Below, piece by piece: positions 9,195 to 17,943 of a DNA stretch of 64,000 nucleotides. A program made the translations under genes and the position numbers. Numbering within the stretch: position 1 is the first letter of the stretch; each line of letters opens with the position of its first letter. The notes beneath the pieces were generated by a model. The model was not told the DNA's origin and searched no databases. It was given only the letters and a program-made list of their open reading frames with translations. The DNA is taken from the NCBI GenBank assembly GCA_030531025.1, contig JAUMTV010000003.1, forward strand, positions 8,801 to 72,800, written 5' to 3'. This stretch comes from Turicibacter sp. Its GTDB lineage: Bacteria; Bacillota; Bacilli; MOL361; Turicibacteraceae.

Positions 9195-9616
9195 AAGTAA
9201 ATCCCCTTACTTCTCTTCTTTACTCATGGCAAAAGTATTTCTAATCTATTTCTAATCTTTTCATAATACTGTCATACATAGTCGCTTACAAACCATCTAT
9301 CTCGTATTATTTCTCAACTCTTAGTTTCTTTTACCAATTAAAATTTCATACTATTTAATAGTAATAGAGATTGAAGATCATTTCAATCTTGTTAGATCTT
9401 ATTTTATATTTACTACTCTACTATCTAAATATATTGATTTCCCCGTTATCCTCATATCATCCTAAGAAAATAAGCTATCAGGAATCAATTCCTGATAGCT
9501 TTGCTAGTTCAAATTATTTTCATATAAATTATATGTTCAAAAATAAAGATGGAGAATGTTAGATTATTTCCCCCAACAAACTCCTCCTTATCATTTAATT
9601 TATGTAATACAAACTA
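9195..9616. other. Intergenic region with a lone hairpin
   Basis: No supported gene. A hairpin GCTATCAGGAA/TTCCTGATAGC at about 9468-9500 resembles the CCATCAAGA terminators elsewhere in the cassettes and may end transcription of the gene at 9617 or be the remnant of a lost module. Confidence 0.45.
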
Positions 9617-10966
9617 CTAATCTATGTAATACACCAAGTCTTCATCAAATAGCTTACTCGACTGTTCTAAGTACTTCCAACGTAAATCAATGTATTGTTG
9701 AGCGTATGAAATTTCTCCCATTTCTTTATCATAACTAGTCCACTTTAATGTCTTAAATCCATACTTCGCCATTGAAATCCACGAGACATAATTAATCGAA
9801 AATGGATTTTTAGTGATAGCTAGCTTTCCAACATTTTCAGCAAATAATATTCCATTAGCAATACATAACATTATATTTAGTTTAGGATTACCTTTAATCT
9901 GTACATCTTGTTTTAAGAAGAAATTTTCCTTTAAAACAAATGAAAGTCTAGTTAATATTTCTATTAACATAACTGGCAGGCTCATCCCAATAAAATGATT
10001 AAAATTATAACCATCAGAGTACATTTTTTTAGATAAATCAGCTACTGTATAAGACTGTCCTCTATATTCAATTGAGCCGTATTGGATTAATTGTAAAAGT
10101 GGTGTGAACGGAGCAGGAACGCTTAATATTTTCCCTGTTTTACTCTTAGTTCCTACATCTGATAAAAAGTGCCCAAATACAGTAATAATACTTTCTATAA
10201 ATCCCTTAGTCTCTGCCTCTTTTACCGACTGAATAATCAATCTCCCATTTGCATCAATCGCGGTTAGCTGACCTTTCATCAAATCCCTTACTCCAAATAC
10301 AAAGCCAATAATCGGATCATGCCCCAGAGACTGAAAACGGTGATAACGAGGACAGAGACCTAAAACTTCTTGCGAAATCTTTGATGTATTTAAGGATATA
10401 TCGTAAGTAACCCTGTACTTCTCTTCTAAAAACTTAATCTTATCTTGTGACAAGATTTTATTCCAAAAATTCTCTGTACAAGATTTTAGCTTTCCCGAAG
10501 TTACCTCTTTACCACTAACTGTCGTAACTAAAAAATAATCCATTAAAGCAGCTAAAGATCCAAGAATACCCGATATAACATAATCATACTTATCTAGTCG
10601 ATATTGGTTTGAAAATTCCTGATAATAGCTACGCAATAGTCGATTAGCCTCTTCAACTTCTTCCTGTGTTGCAACATCATAAATATCTATATTTTTGTAT
10701 CCTGATTCATGAGATTCTTTTACTAAATCATTAAATGTTCTCTCTATTTGAATGCTTTCTTTATCAACAGGAGTTAAAATATTATCTACAGATTTAGGTT
10801 CTAACTTATCAAAATTAACTTGGTTAATACTCATAAACGATTTTAATTGCTTCTCTAATTCATCTAAGTCCGTATTTAATGTTTTATAAGAGTCATCTAA
10901 ATTTTTCAACTTATTTCTTTGATATTTCAAAACATCTATCTCATCTTGAAAAATATTTTTAGGCAT
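9617..10966 (-). CDS. Membrane metal-hydrolase-like protein, unknown function
   Basis: A 449-residue protein that I do not recognise with certainty. Residues 1-60 are coiled coil. Hydrophobic segments occur near 128-150, 217-230, 255-270 and 330-350. Two motifs, CPRYHRFQSLGHDPIIGF (H209, R210, H216, D217) and FGHFLSDVGTKSKTG (H266, D270), resemble the HR-x-x-TH and H-x-x-x-D metal sites of the YdjM/DUF457 membrane-bound hydrolase family; this is pattern similarity only. Its start overlaps the upstream glycine-rich gene by eight bases (ATGCCTAA), so the two are co-translated and probably work together. A membrane-targeting defence or stress system is possible. Confidence 0.5.
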   Translation of the reverse strand: MPKNIFQDEIDVLKYQRNKLKNLDDSYKTLNTDLDELEKQLKSFMSINQVNFDKLEPKSVDNILTPVDKESIQIERTFNDLVKESHESGYKNIDIYDVATQEEVEEANRLLRSYYQEFSNQYRLDKYDYVISGILGSLAALMDYFLVTTVSGKEVTSGKLKSCTENFWNKILSQDKIKFLEEKYRVTYDISLNTSKISQEVLGLCPRYHRFQSLGHDPIIGFVFGVRDLMKGQLTAIDANGRLIIQSVKEAETKGFIESIITVFGHFLSDVGTKSKTGKILSVPAPFTPLLQLIQYGSIEYRGQSYTVADLSKKMYSDGYNFNHFIGMSLPVMLIEILTRLSFVLKENFFLKQDVQIKGNPKLNIMLCIANGILFAENVGKLAITKNPFSINYVSWISMAKYGFKTLKWTSYDKEMGEISYAQQYIDLRWKYLEQSSKLFDEDLVYYID

Positions 10967-11525
10967 TTAAATCTGACTCCATATCTCTTTTAGCCCCCAT
11001 TAACATCTCCATCATCAGTTTTAGGTGATTTAAACGTTCAACAGAAGCATCTTTTTCTCGTTCTAATTTTAACATCATTCGATCATGAGCTAACATAATA
11101 CGTTGAATTAGCATCTCTTTTTCTTGAATCAACTTCTTTTGCTTCGCTTTATTAGCAACAGCATATGCACCACCACCTAATATTACTGCTGGTGCAGCTA
11201 ATACACCTATCCCGGCAACCATTCCTCCTCCAACTAAAGCTCCAGCAGTTGCTAATCCCGAGGTAATTCCAGCCCCACTTAATCCAGCATATCCTAAAAC
11301 ACTTAATAAGCCAACACCTGCTGCTCCTCCTGCTGCAAGGCCTGCACCTGCCGCACCAATTCCAAAAGCTTCAGACTTTAATATTTTATCTAATATGATT
11401 CCTAAATCACCTTTTACATCTGCAGTTGTTCGCTCCCCATCATTTAATGTTAGTTCTGCTTCTTCTAATAATTTTTTCACTAAATCTAATGATTCACTAT
11501 TCTTAAAATTTATTTTTTTTGCCAT
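10959..11525 (-). CDS. Glycine/alanine-rich membrane hairpin protein
   Basis: About 188 residues. A charged N-terminal region is followed by a long Gly/Ala-rich hydrophobic block (about 55-130) that could form two or more membrane helices or a glycine-zipper pore, then a coiled-coil tail rich in Lys, Glu and Met. AAAGGA precedes the ATG at 11525, and the longer frame adds three codons. It is transcribed from the promoter at 11588-11621 and coupled by an 8-base overlap to the hydrolase-like gene. Glycine-zipper membrane effectors are common partners in toxin or abortive-infection pairs, but nothing here proves that role. Confidence 0.55.
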   Translation of the reverse strand: MAKKINFKNSESLDLVKKLLEEAELTLNDGERTTADVKGDLGIILDKILKSEAFGIGAAGAGLAAGGAAGVGLLSVLGYAGLSGAGITSGLATAGALVGGGMVAGIGVLAAPAVILGGGAYAVANKAKQKKLIQEKEMLIQRIMLAHDRMMLKLEREKDASVERLNHLKLMMEMLMGAKRDMESDLNA

Positions 11526-11587
11526 TTCTATCATCCTTTAATCCTATAATACATTTTACATCTAATTAAGCATTTAATCTCTTCTGT

Positions 11588-11621
11588 ATTATACAAAATT
11601 TGAACCGACATTTTTTGACGG
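11588..11621 (-). promoter_or_regulatory. Promoter with shared CCGTCA operator
   Basis: On the minus strand CCGTCAAAAAATGTCGG lies 11 bases before TATAAT and covers the -35 position, where no -35 consensus exists. Copies sit at 13377-13410 and 35029-35061 in the same geometry. It drives the genes at 10959 and 9617. The short stretch from 11622 to 11728 holds nothing else that I can support. Confidence 0.65.
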
Positions 11622-11728
11622 TGAAAAGAACAAATTTGAATTAATCGCTTAATCCATCGTTCCAAATATTTCAGTTACCTCAACAAAAAGTCATTAAGAG
11701 CTAAAACTTAATAGCTTCCTGTAGATTA

Positions 11729-12907
11729 TCAATTTAATAAAAACGGATATTCTCTATAAATTAAATCTACTTGTGAACGACCAAATCCATATGAATCATC
11801 ACTAATATCTTCATACATCTCTATAATTTGAGTTGCCTTATCAATCATCTGTACCAGATATTCTCTATCGTATTGATTTGAGAGTATAAATCGATATTCA
11901 TAATCTGGTCTAGCCATATCTTCTAAAAGGTTTAGATATAAATCAATTGCACTAATTAAAGTTTGATTATTTGTCACCCCTCTAAGATCTGTATAATAAG
12001 GAACACTATCTTCTTTTATATTCGAAATTAACTGATTAATAGTTTCATAATCGTTCTCTACGATTGCAATAACTAACTGTCTTAACTCTTCACCCGCACA
12101 AGAAGAGATACTATCTAAATAACTAATCAATTCGATTGGCGCTTCTTCTTTAACCTCAGGAGTAATTGTCTCAGTAGTAGAATTAAAATAATTAGTAGTA
12201 TAATTCTCTATCACATAATAATTTAATCTATCTGAAAAAACTAGATTTGCTGTTAATGTACCAATTAATTCACTTTGCATGGAAGGAGTCCAAGTTGACT
12301 TCGGCTGTAAATATTGTTCGTATATATTTTCTTCCATTGATGAATCAAATCGATAAATAGAACCTTCTATAAGAAAACTTCCATCACCATTATCAAATAT
12401 ACGATCAACTTGAGTGACAATATTTATATTGTATCCCATTGGTAATGATGGATGATAATACTTATTATCTATGAATAGCCATTCATCATTTCCTTTCTTC
12501 TCTAACTGACAATCGAAATATTGATTCAACTGTTCATTAAAATCATCATAGGAGAAAACATCGTAATAAATTCCATCAACTTCTTCATAATCAACTTTAT
12601 CCATCCCCTCATAGACGAATAACCAAAATCCTAAGTCCAATAGCTGATCATGATTTGGATTTTCCTTATCATAGCTTGTAAATCTACTATTACTTAAATC
12701 GCTTAAATATACATTTACTTTATATAAATCTGAATTGATGAGCTGTCCCGTTATCTCCTTACGTTCTATAACTTCTTGTGTTTGTTCGTGTAATTCTTCT
12801 TGATCTTGAGGGATTTTAGTAGAAGATTGACACCCACTTAATGACATTCCACTTAATGACATTCCACTTAACAGTAATAGTAACATACAGACTCGTTTCA
12901 TTTTCAT
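11729..12907 (-). CDS. Predicted lipoprotein, unknown function
   Basis: About 392 residues from ATG at 12907 (GGAGAG seven bases upstream). The open frame runs six codons further to a TTG that lies in the ribosome binding site. A lipoprotein signal peptide ends in LSGC, so the mature N-terminus is Cys. The signal carries a short SGMSL duplication from a 15-base DNA repeat. The mature part is acidic, with no domain that I recognise. Downstream of the PH-domain gene, it is probably in the same transcript. A lipoprotein gene also occupies this side of the recombinase in cassette 2 (32677), though the sequences look unrelated. Confidence 0.65.
   Translation of the reverse strand: MKMKRVCMLLLLLSGMSLSGMSLSGCQSSTKIPQDQEELHEQTQEVIERKEITGQLINSDLYKVNVYLSDLSNSRFTSYDKENPNHDQLLDLGFWLFVYEGMDKVDYEEVDGIYYDVFSYDDFNEQLNQYFDCQLEKKGNDEWLFIDNKYYHPSLPMGYNINIVTQVDRIFDNGDGSFLIEGSIYRFDSSMEENIYEQYLQPKSTWTPSMQSELIGTLTANLVFSDRLNYYVIENYTTNYFNSTTETITPEVKEEAPIELISYLDSISSCAGEELRQLVIAIVENDYETINQLISNIKEDSVPYYTDLRGVTNNQTLISAIDLYLNLLEDMARPDYEYRFILSNQYDREYLVQMIDKATQIIEMYEDISDDSYGFGRSQVDLIYREYPFLLN
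12835..12874. repeat. 15-base tandem repeat in the lipoprotein signal peptide
   Basis: The unit TTAATGACATTCCAC is repeated with a partial extra copy and encodes SGMSL twice. It probably arose by slippage and lengthens the hydrophobic core without changing the lipobox. Confidence 0.7.
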
Positions 12908-12939
12908 AATTAATCTCTCCAACAATACTAAATTCTATA

Positions 12940-13302
12940 TTAACATATAGCGTTATTTAAAATTTTAGTTAAAGGGCGGATATCCGTACCTTTTATAAAT
13001 TCAAATTGCATTTGATTAATACCTGATGCCCAGATTTTCAATTCAGCATCTAAATCAAATGTCCCAGCACTTTCACATGAAAAAGCCGTAATCTTAGACA
13101 AAGGTATAACCATGTACTCTTTCTTTTTCCCTAAGATACCTTGAATATCAATAATCAATAATTTCTTATTTGTGACGATCAGACGGTCTCGAATAGATTT
13201 AAAAGATAACAAAATTTGTTCATCTTCTCCAATTAAAAAATCAAATAATTCTCTACCATCTTCTAAAGATACTAAAGATAACGCTACAATTTTACTTTCC
13301 AT
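12940..13302 (-). CDS. Bacterial PH-domain protein
   Basis: A 120-residue protein. The pattern DRLIVTNKKLLIIDIQGILGKKKEYMVIPLSKITAFSCE and the alternating beta strands match the bacterial pleckstrin-homology family (DUF1696/PF08000), which spans about this length. Such proteins form ring-like oligomers of unknown role. GGAGGG precedes the ATG. The promoter at 13377-13410 carries the CCGTCA-N5-TGACGG operator. It is followed closely by the lipoprotein gene. Confidence 0.7.
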   Translation of the reverse strand: MESKIVALSLVSLEDGRELFDFLIGEDEQILLSFKSIRDRLIVTNKKLLIIDIQGILGKKKEYMVIPLSKITAFSCESAGTFDLDAELKIWASGINQMQFEFIKGTDIRPLTKILNNAIC

Positions 13303-13376
13303 TTAATAACCCTCCTATTAATTTCTTAGATGTTTAAAAGTTTAATATCTCATTCAGTAGCTTTTATTCCTTCTTA

Positions 13377-13410
13377 ATTCTACCAAACAAAATCCGTCAT
13401 TTTTTGACGG
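13377..13410 (-). promoter_or_regulatory. Promoter with perfect CCGTCA-N5-TGACGG operator
   Basis: Perfect inverted repeat CCGTCAAAAAATGACGG, 11 bases upstream of TAGAAT on the minus strand. It lies only ten bases beyond the stop of the Mor-family activator gene and upstream of the PH-domain gene. The inverted repeat could also form a small hairpin in the activator's 3' end. Confidence 0.65.
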
Positions 13411-13419
13411 TCTCTTTAT

Positions 13420-13683
13420 TTACGAATTATCTTTCATCGATTTTTGAATTAACTGCTTAATCCAACGTTCTGAATATCCAAGATTTCGCGATAACTCTTT
13501 TAAATTTTTACCATTATAATGTTTCTGCAAGTAGTTCATGGTGTACTCTTTACTATACAATCTCATTGGAAAGGACACCTGTTGCCCCCTATAATACTGA
13601 TAAATCTTGTGAGTGATTTCTTCTCCTAATATCTCAACCATATCACTATAGATTCCATTATAGTCCTGTGCCTTACCTCTCAT
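13420..13683 (-). CDS. Mor-family transcription activator
   Basis: An 87-residue protein. The pattern LGEEITHKIYQYYRGQQVSFP, then YLQKHYNGKNLKELSRNLGYSERWIKQLI, matches the Mor/C activator family of phage Mu. That family consists of small dimeric activators that bind an imperfect inverted repeat overlapping the -35 region of promoters lacking a good -35. GGGAGGTGA precedes the ATG. The gene follows the recombinase directly. The inverted repeat CCGTCA-N5-TGACGG that replaces the -35 in three nearby promoters is a plausible binding site (inference). Confidence 0.7.
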   Translation of the reverse strand: MRGKAQDYNGIYSDMVEILGEEITHKIYQYYRGQQVSFPMRLYSKEYTMNYLQKHYNGKNLKELSRNLGYSERWIKQLIQKSMKDNS

Positions 13684-13778
13684 ACTTCACCTCCCTAATA
13701 GACCCTCACAATAATAACTGTTTTCACAAAAAGTATCATTGCAGTTTTTCCTTGTAAAATTCCATGAAGACTTCCTTA

Positions 13779-15389
13779 TCAACTCACCTCCTTTAAAGGT
13801 GAATAAGCATAGATAACTTTTTTTGAATAAACCTTTGTTTCTATCAATATCACCTGTTTGAACTCAACAAAAAAGCCACCGAGATTGTATTCAACCTCGA
13901 TGGCTTCGTTATAAATCGTGATCCTATGAATGAATCGTGATAAGATATACTTCATCATTTCATCATTATTTTTTAAAACATACTCTTTGGCTTCTTCTAA
14001 AATATCTTTCATTTGATCTAATGTAAGATTAACTTCTGATTGTTTCACTTGATGATTTTGTATTTCATTTGTTAAGACAATCTTTTGTTGTTCTAATCGT
14101 TGTAATTCCGCAGTAATGGTATCAATACTTCCTAATCCTCCTGCCGCAATTGCTTGAACTAAATTTGATGCTTTTTGATTCACTTCTGCTAACTGTTTCT
14201 CTAACTTAGGTAAATCATGATCCATCTCTGAAATCTTTTCTTTCAATTTCTCATTCACTTTTTGATGTAATCGTTCTAAATGTTGAGGATTTAAAATAGT
14301 TGTAAAGAGTTGTTGGACAATAAAATTATCTAATAAGGTTCTGTTAATCTCTTTACACTTACATGGATTCTCAATTTTCTTACGTTTTGAACATCTGTAT
14401 GAAACGTATTTTTGTTTGTTTCTACCTCCAATTCGTGCACTTCCATGATAAGATGATCCACACTGACCACATTCTATCAGTCCTGAAACTAGATAAACTT
14501 CTTTTGCTTTTGAGGCTCCTTTAGAACGTTGACGACTAGCTAATAGTTTTTGGACTTGTTCAAATGTTCCTTCATCTATAATAGCAGGTAATCCATTTGG
14601 CACACGAATGATTTCTGATTCATCCTTATTTTTACGATGTGATCGTTTCATGCCTGGGTGTTTGGGTTTAGATAAGCTACGCCCAAAGACATACTCACCT
14701 TTGTATTTTGAATTAACAAGGATATCATAAAAAGATGAATTTGCAGAAAACTTATTACCTATTTTAGTACGATACCCTAATACATTCAGATACTCTGCTA
14801 ATTCTCGATAACTCCATCCTTCTAAGAACTTTTTAAAGATAATGCGAATAGACTCTGCTTCTTTTTCATTAATGATGTACTGCTTTGTAATCGGATCAAC
14901 ATCATATCCTAAAGGTGGTAATCCTCCGTTATGCAAACACTTGTAGGCGTTCTCTTTCAAACCTTTCATTACTTCGCGACTGAGATTGGCCGAGTAGTAG
15001 GCATTTACACCAAGTTGGATAATCTGTTGTAGTTGTCCTTCAGGTGTATCCGAGAATTGTTCGATGACACTAATCACCTTTACTCCATATTGAGCTAATT
15101 CACTTTCAATATTTAAGGTATCACGAACATTACGAGAGAAACGATCCATTTTATGAACGATGACCACATCAAATAAACCTTTCTTAGCATCTTCTATCAT
15201 TCGTTGGAAGTTTGGTCGATCGGTATTTGTCCCTGTCAATGCCATATCAATATAATCACCTACAGGTGTATAATCATGCTCACCCATAAATTTATAGATG
15301 GCTCTTAATTGTGCATCAATCGACTCTTCTCGTTGATTACTACTACTGAATCGACAATAAGCAGCCGCTCTTGATTTCTTCCTAATCAC
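13779..15389 (-). CDS. Large serine recombinase of cassette 1
   Basis: About 536 residues from GTG at 15389, eight bases after GGAGG; the longer frame starts at TTG inside that site. The resolvase-type catalytic domain carries YCRFSSSNQREES with the nucleophile Ser15, and HKMDRFSRN as the second active-site helix. The recombinase domain follows (GLPPLGYDVDP, SYRELAEYLN), then a zinc ribbon (ECGQCG, YRCSKRK, NPCKC) and a coiled coil. It is the likely integrase/excisionase for the ssrA sites. It is closely similar to the enzyme at 35722. About 30 codons before the stop the coding sequence contains an intrinsic-terminator hairpin (13867-13906). The last codons contain AAAGGAGGTGA, a strong ribosome binding site. 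Confidence 0.9.
   Translation of the reverse strand: MIRKKSRAAAYCRFSSSNQREESIDAQLRAIYKFMGEHDYTPVGDYIDMALTGTNTDRPNFQRMIEDAKKGLFDVVIVHKMDRFSRNVRDTLNIESELAQYGVKVISVIEQFSDTPEGQLQQIIQLGVNAYYSANLSREVMKGLKENAYKCLHNGGLPPLGYDVDPITKQYIINEKEAESIRIIFKKFLEGWSYRELAEYLNVLGYRTKIGNKFSANSSFYDILVNSKYKGEYVFGRSLSKPKHPGMKRSHRKNKDESEIIRVPNGLPAIIDEGTFEQVQKLLASRQRSKGASKAKEVYLVSGLIECGQCGSSYHGSARIGGRNKQKYVSYRCSKRKKIENPCKCKEINRTLLDNFIVQQLFTTILNPQHLERLHQKVNEKLKEKISEMDHDLPKLEKQLAEVNQKASNLVQAIAAGGLGSIDTITAELQRLEQQKIVLTNEIQNHQVKQSEVNLTLDQMKDILEEAKEYVLKNNDEMMKYILSRFIHRITIYNEAIEVEYNLGGFFVEFKQVILIETKVYSKKVIYAYSPLKEVS
13867..13906 (-). terminator. Intragenic terminator-like hairpin in the recombinase gene
   Basis: In the mRNA, AAGCCAUCGAGGUUG pairs over all 15 positions with CAAUCUCGGUGGCUU around an AAUA loop, followed directly by a U-run, the textbook form of an intrinsic terminator. 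It is in frame within the coding region. The recombinase at 35722 has an equivalent at the same codons with a different sequence but preserved pairing. Transcripts ending here would lack a stop codon. Confidence 0.75.
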
Positions 15390-15517
15390 GTCTAAAACCT
15401 CCAATTATCAATCTAATTTTTAAATAAATCAATAATATAATATCTATTTTTAAACTCATTCATTACTCTTTAAAATTTGATCCTTTTTGGAAGAAATAAA
15501 GAGATCAGTTAATCTCT

Positions 15518-15649
15518 TTATTCTTCTGCTTCTTCCTCCTCCCAATCAAAAAGCAACTCATCATCCGATTCAGAATCATAGTCTAGCCATTTCAATTGTT
15601 GATATTCTTCAAAATCTAAACATTCTAATTCATTTTCTTCATAATACAT
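15518..15649 (-). CDS. Small acidic protein, 43 residues
   Basis: MYYEENELECLDFEEYQQ at the start and a tail of Glu residues; about 20 acidic and one basic residue. AAAGGA lies ten bases before the ATG. It sits between the helicase module and the recombinase, in a run of three tiny genes. Such DNA-mimic-like acidity is seen in anti-restriction and nuclease-inhibitor proteins, but the family is not recognised. Confidence 0.55.
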   Translation of the reverse strand: MYYEENELECLDFEEYQQLKWLDYDSESDDELLFDWEEEEAEE

Positions 15650-15688
15650 ACTTAATACTTATCCTTTATCTCTGTTAAATTTTATACA

Positions 15689-15856
15689 TTACTCATAAAA
15701 GTCTTGCTCAATAATATACTTTGGTGGTTCATAGTAATCTTCAAATTCGAAATGTGCTGGTGGAATATATCCCTTAATTAACTCACTAAAAATGAATTCT
15801 TGTTGTAGCAAATTACCCTCGTTATCAATCATCGTATAAATTTTTTTATCACTCAT
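15689..15856 (-). CDS. Small acidic protein, 55 residues
   Basis: Begins MSDKKIYTMIDNEGNLLQQE with GGAGG upstream of ATG 15856. The frame extends 19 codons further but without a ribosome binding site. Rich in Glu, Tyr and Pro, no recognised domain. It lies in the tiny-gene run downstream of the helicase. Confidence 0.55.
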   Translation of the reverse strand: MSDKKIYTMIDNEGNLLQQEFIFSELIKGYIPPAHFEFEDYYEPPKYIIEQDFYE

Positions 15857-15959
15857 AAAACAAACCTCCAGTATTTTGTAATCAATTTCGATCAATAAAG
15901 GTAAAGAATTCACAACTCTTTACCTCTTTCTAAAACTAATATTAAAAACTTCTCATAAT

Positions 15960-16112
15960 CTATCCACTAGGTGCTAATTGTCCTGATACAAGATTATTTG
16001 AGAAAACCTGCGTACAAACCCAGGTACTCAATAGTTCTAAAATTTCTTCTGATAATTCAAGTTGAACTAATGGTAATTCTTTTAATTCTTGACGACTATA
16101 CTGTTTATTCAT
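15960..16112 (-). CDS. Small helical protein, 50 residues
   Basis: Starts MNKQYSRQELKELPLVQLEL, ends in TAG at 15960. GGGAGG lies ten bases before the ATG at 16112; an in-frame ATG three codons upstream is too close to it. A 48-residue protein of similar pattern (a leucine-rich strand, then a helix) occupies the equivalent place in cassette 2 (38435-38581), so this slot is conserved even though the sequences have drifted. Function unknown. Confidence 0.6.
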   Translation of the reverse strand: MNKQYSRQELKELPLVQLELSEEILELLSTWVCTQVFSNNLVSGQLAPSG

Positions 16113-16134
16113 GGTATACATTCCTCCCTAACTT

Positions 16135-16226
16135 GAGACGAGTTGACAAGTAAAAACCAAAAAATATTTTTTTCTAACTAACTGATTGGATATAAAATAT
16201 ATTTTTCATTTTTACTTGACGTCTCG
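16135..16226. repeat. Interrupted inverted repeat at the helicase 3' end
   Basis: GAGACG plus GACAAGTAAAAA near 16135-16156 faces its reverse complement (TTTTTACTTGACGTCTCG) at 16208-16226, with about 50 AT-rich bases between. One arm includes the helicase stop codon. It could form a hairpin protecting the helicase mRNA end or be an initiator-binding site. Confidence 0.45.
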
Positions 16227-17927
16227 CCCCCAATCTCTTAGTGTAATCCCAGTAACAATACGCAAGTCATTTTTCCTACGATTGTAAGTAATTTCTTCAC
16301 TAGTAAATGCTGCAATTGCTTTTTTAAATTGTGCCCAGAAAAACTCATCAGTTAACTGATAATACTGACTTAACTTCTTTTTTCTTACCCAATCATTAAA
16401 ACACCAAATAACGTCTTGCTTATATGCATTCTTCTCCGAATCAATCACAATATGATCCTTAATAAATGCTTTGAATGGATTTTGATTCACTTCATAGTCA
16501 TCAATGGCTCTTTGGCAGACTTGACTAGACGTCAAATGATAGCTATTTTTTTTCAATCGATGATAACCCTCCAATGACCATCGCAATATTCCATCTAGCT
16601 CTGCTAGTAACTTCTCCTTTAAATTTGGATCTTGTACTAATTGTCCAGTTTTAGAAGTTTGATTAGGATCAGCAAATTGAACATTGAATGGAACAATGTA
16701 CAGCCTTCTTAAAAATCCATATGATGTATCTTTACATTTAAACATGTTATTTGTGACAACAAATAACTTCACAAAAGGTTTAATTGAATATGAATCCTTA
16801 TATTTTTTTTCGATTTGCACACAATCATCACCTGTTAATAACTTGATATGTTCAGAATTAATAAAACCATCATTCTCATTCTCAGCAGAAACATTCAGCA
16901 ACTTTCCTTCGATTGCCTGAAGACCGAACTTACTCTCTAATTGATTTAACGATGCGTTAGAACAATTCTGCTTTCCACAAAGTGCTTCTAAAATACTGAT
17001 CAACAATGACTTACCGTTTTTTCCTAATCCTAAAAAGACAAAAAACTTTTGTAATTTTACATCTGTTGTTAATGTATACCCAAATATCTCCTGAATCACT
17101 TGAATACGTTCTTGATCTCCTTCAAAAATTTCATTTAGAAATTGAATGAATCTTGGACACTCACTTTTAGACGTATAATTAATTGGCAATTGAACTGTGG
17201 TTAGTATATCAGGATCATGTGGTAATAACTTCATGGCATTTACATCAATTAATCCATTTTTAACATTAATGTATCTATGATCAACTTCTAATGTATTCAA
17301 TTGTAGCGCATCAATTCTCAACTCATCTATCAATTCTTTAACTCGAATTAATCTCCATATCTTTGGATTAATTGTATTGGTAATATCCTTGATTTGTTTC
17401 TTAAGAAACGTCTCTTCAATTGACACATAGTATCCTTTTTGGTCATATGCCCAAAACTGATTTTTAATATTTAATAATTTAATACGCGTCAAAATATAAC
17501 TAGAGCATTTAGTAATATCTAAGTAGTGTTGCTTTGAATCATATCCTATTTTTCCTACTTTAGATTTTTTAATATCATCAAGGATAAATTGATATGGATG
17601 TCCCTCAAATGAAAATTTATAACCATTTTGTTCTAGTTGGTCATAAGTCATTGGAGACGCATTATATTCCAAACAAATTTTTGTTTGTTCGATTAATTCA
17701 GAATACGCTTGGATATCCGAGAAATGATACGCTAAATATTCAAATGCCTGCTGACCAAATTGACTGAAATTACTCGCGATGGCTTTTTGTAAAATTGAAT
17801 GATCTGCTCCGTAACATTTTACAAATTGAACTAAAGGTTCCTTATCGATACATTCATGAATATTGAATGTATCCTTTGTAATAATCTGTAAGGTATTTTC
17901 TAAAGATAACTGTTTAATTGTTTTCAC
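16212..17927 (-). CDS. D5/SF3-family replicative helicase of cassette 1
   Basis: 571 residues from GTG at 17927, nine bases after AGGAGG. The central D5-N-type region (HRYINVKNGLIDVNAMKLL, SECPRFIQFLNEIFEGD) leads into an SF3 AAA+ core: Walker A GLGKNGKS (about 300-307), VSAENENDGF and the sensor motif KLFVVTNNMF, then an arginine-finger region at FLRRLYIVPF. Proteins of this kind load themselves at an origin and unwind phage, plasmid and pathogenicity-island DNA. In SCC elements a Cch-type helicase holds this position. It is transcribed after the acidic SSB-like gene at 17944. No primase active site is evident in the N-terminal 120 residues. Confidence 0.85.
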   Translation of the reverse strand: MKTIKQLSLENTLQIITKDTFNIHECIDKEPLVQFVKCYGADHSILQKAIASNFSQFGQQAFEYLAYHFSDIQAYSELIEQTKICLEYNASPMTYDQLEQNGYKFSFEGHPYQFILDDIKKSKVGKIGYDSKQHYLDITKCSSYILTRIKLLNIKNQFWAYDQKGYYVSIEETFLKKQIKDITNTINPKIWRLIRVKELIDELRIDALQLNTLEVDHRYINVKNGLIDVNAMKLLPHDPDILTTVQLPINYTSKSECPRFIQFLNEIFEGDQERIQVIQEIFGYTLTTDVKLQKFFVFLGLGKNGKSLLISILEALCGKQNCSNASLNQLESKFGLQAIEGKLLNVSAENENDGFINSEHIKLLTGDDCVQIEKKYKDSYSIKPFVKLFVVTNNMFKCKDTSYGFLRRLYIVPFNVQFADPNQTSKTGQLVQDPNLKEKLLAELDGILRWSLEGYHRLKKNSYHLTSSQVCQRAIDDYEVNQNPFKAFIKDHIVIDSEKNAYKQDVIWCFNDWVRKKKLSQYYQLTDEFFWAQFKKAIAAFTSEEITYNRRKNDLRIVTGITLRDWGRDVK

Positions 17928-17943
17928 TTCAATCTGCCTCCTA

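Noticed and set aside
9371..9738. Two short plus-strand frames near 9.4-9.7 kb
   Set aside because: Hydrophobic low-complexity translation, no ribosome binding site, one overlaps the supported gene at 9617.
13687..13782. 31-codon TTG frame between the recombinase and the Mor-like gene
   Set aside because: Has a ribosome binding site and TTGA overlap but a non-protein-like composition, and no counterpart in cassette 2; kept only as a remark.
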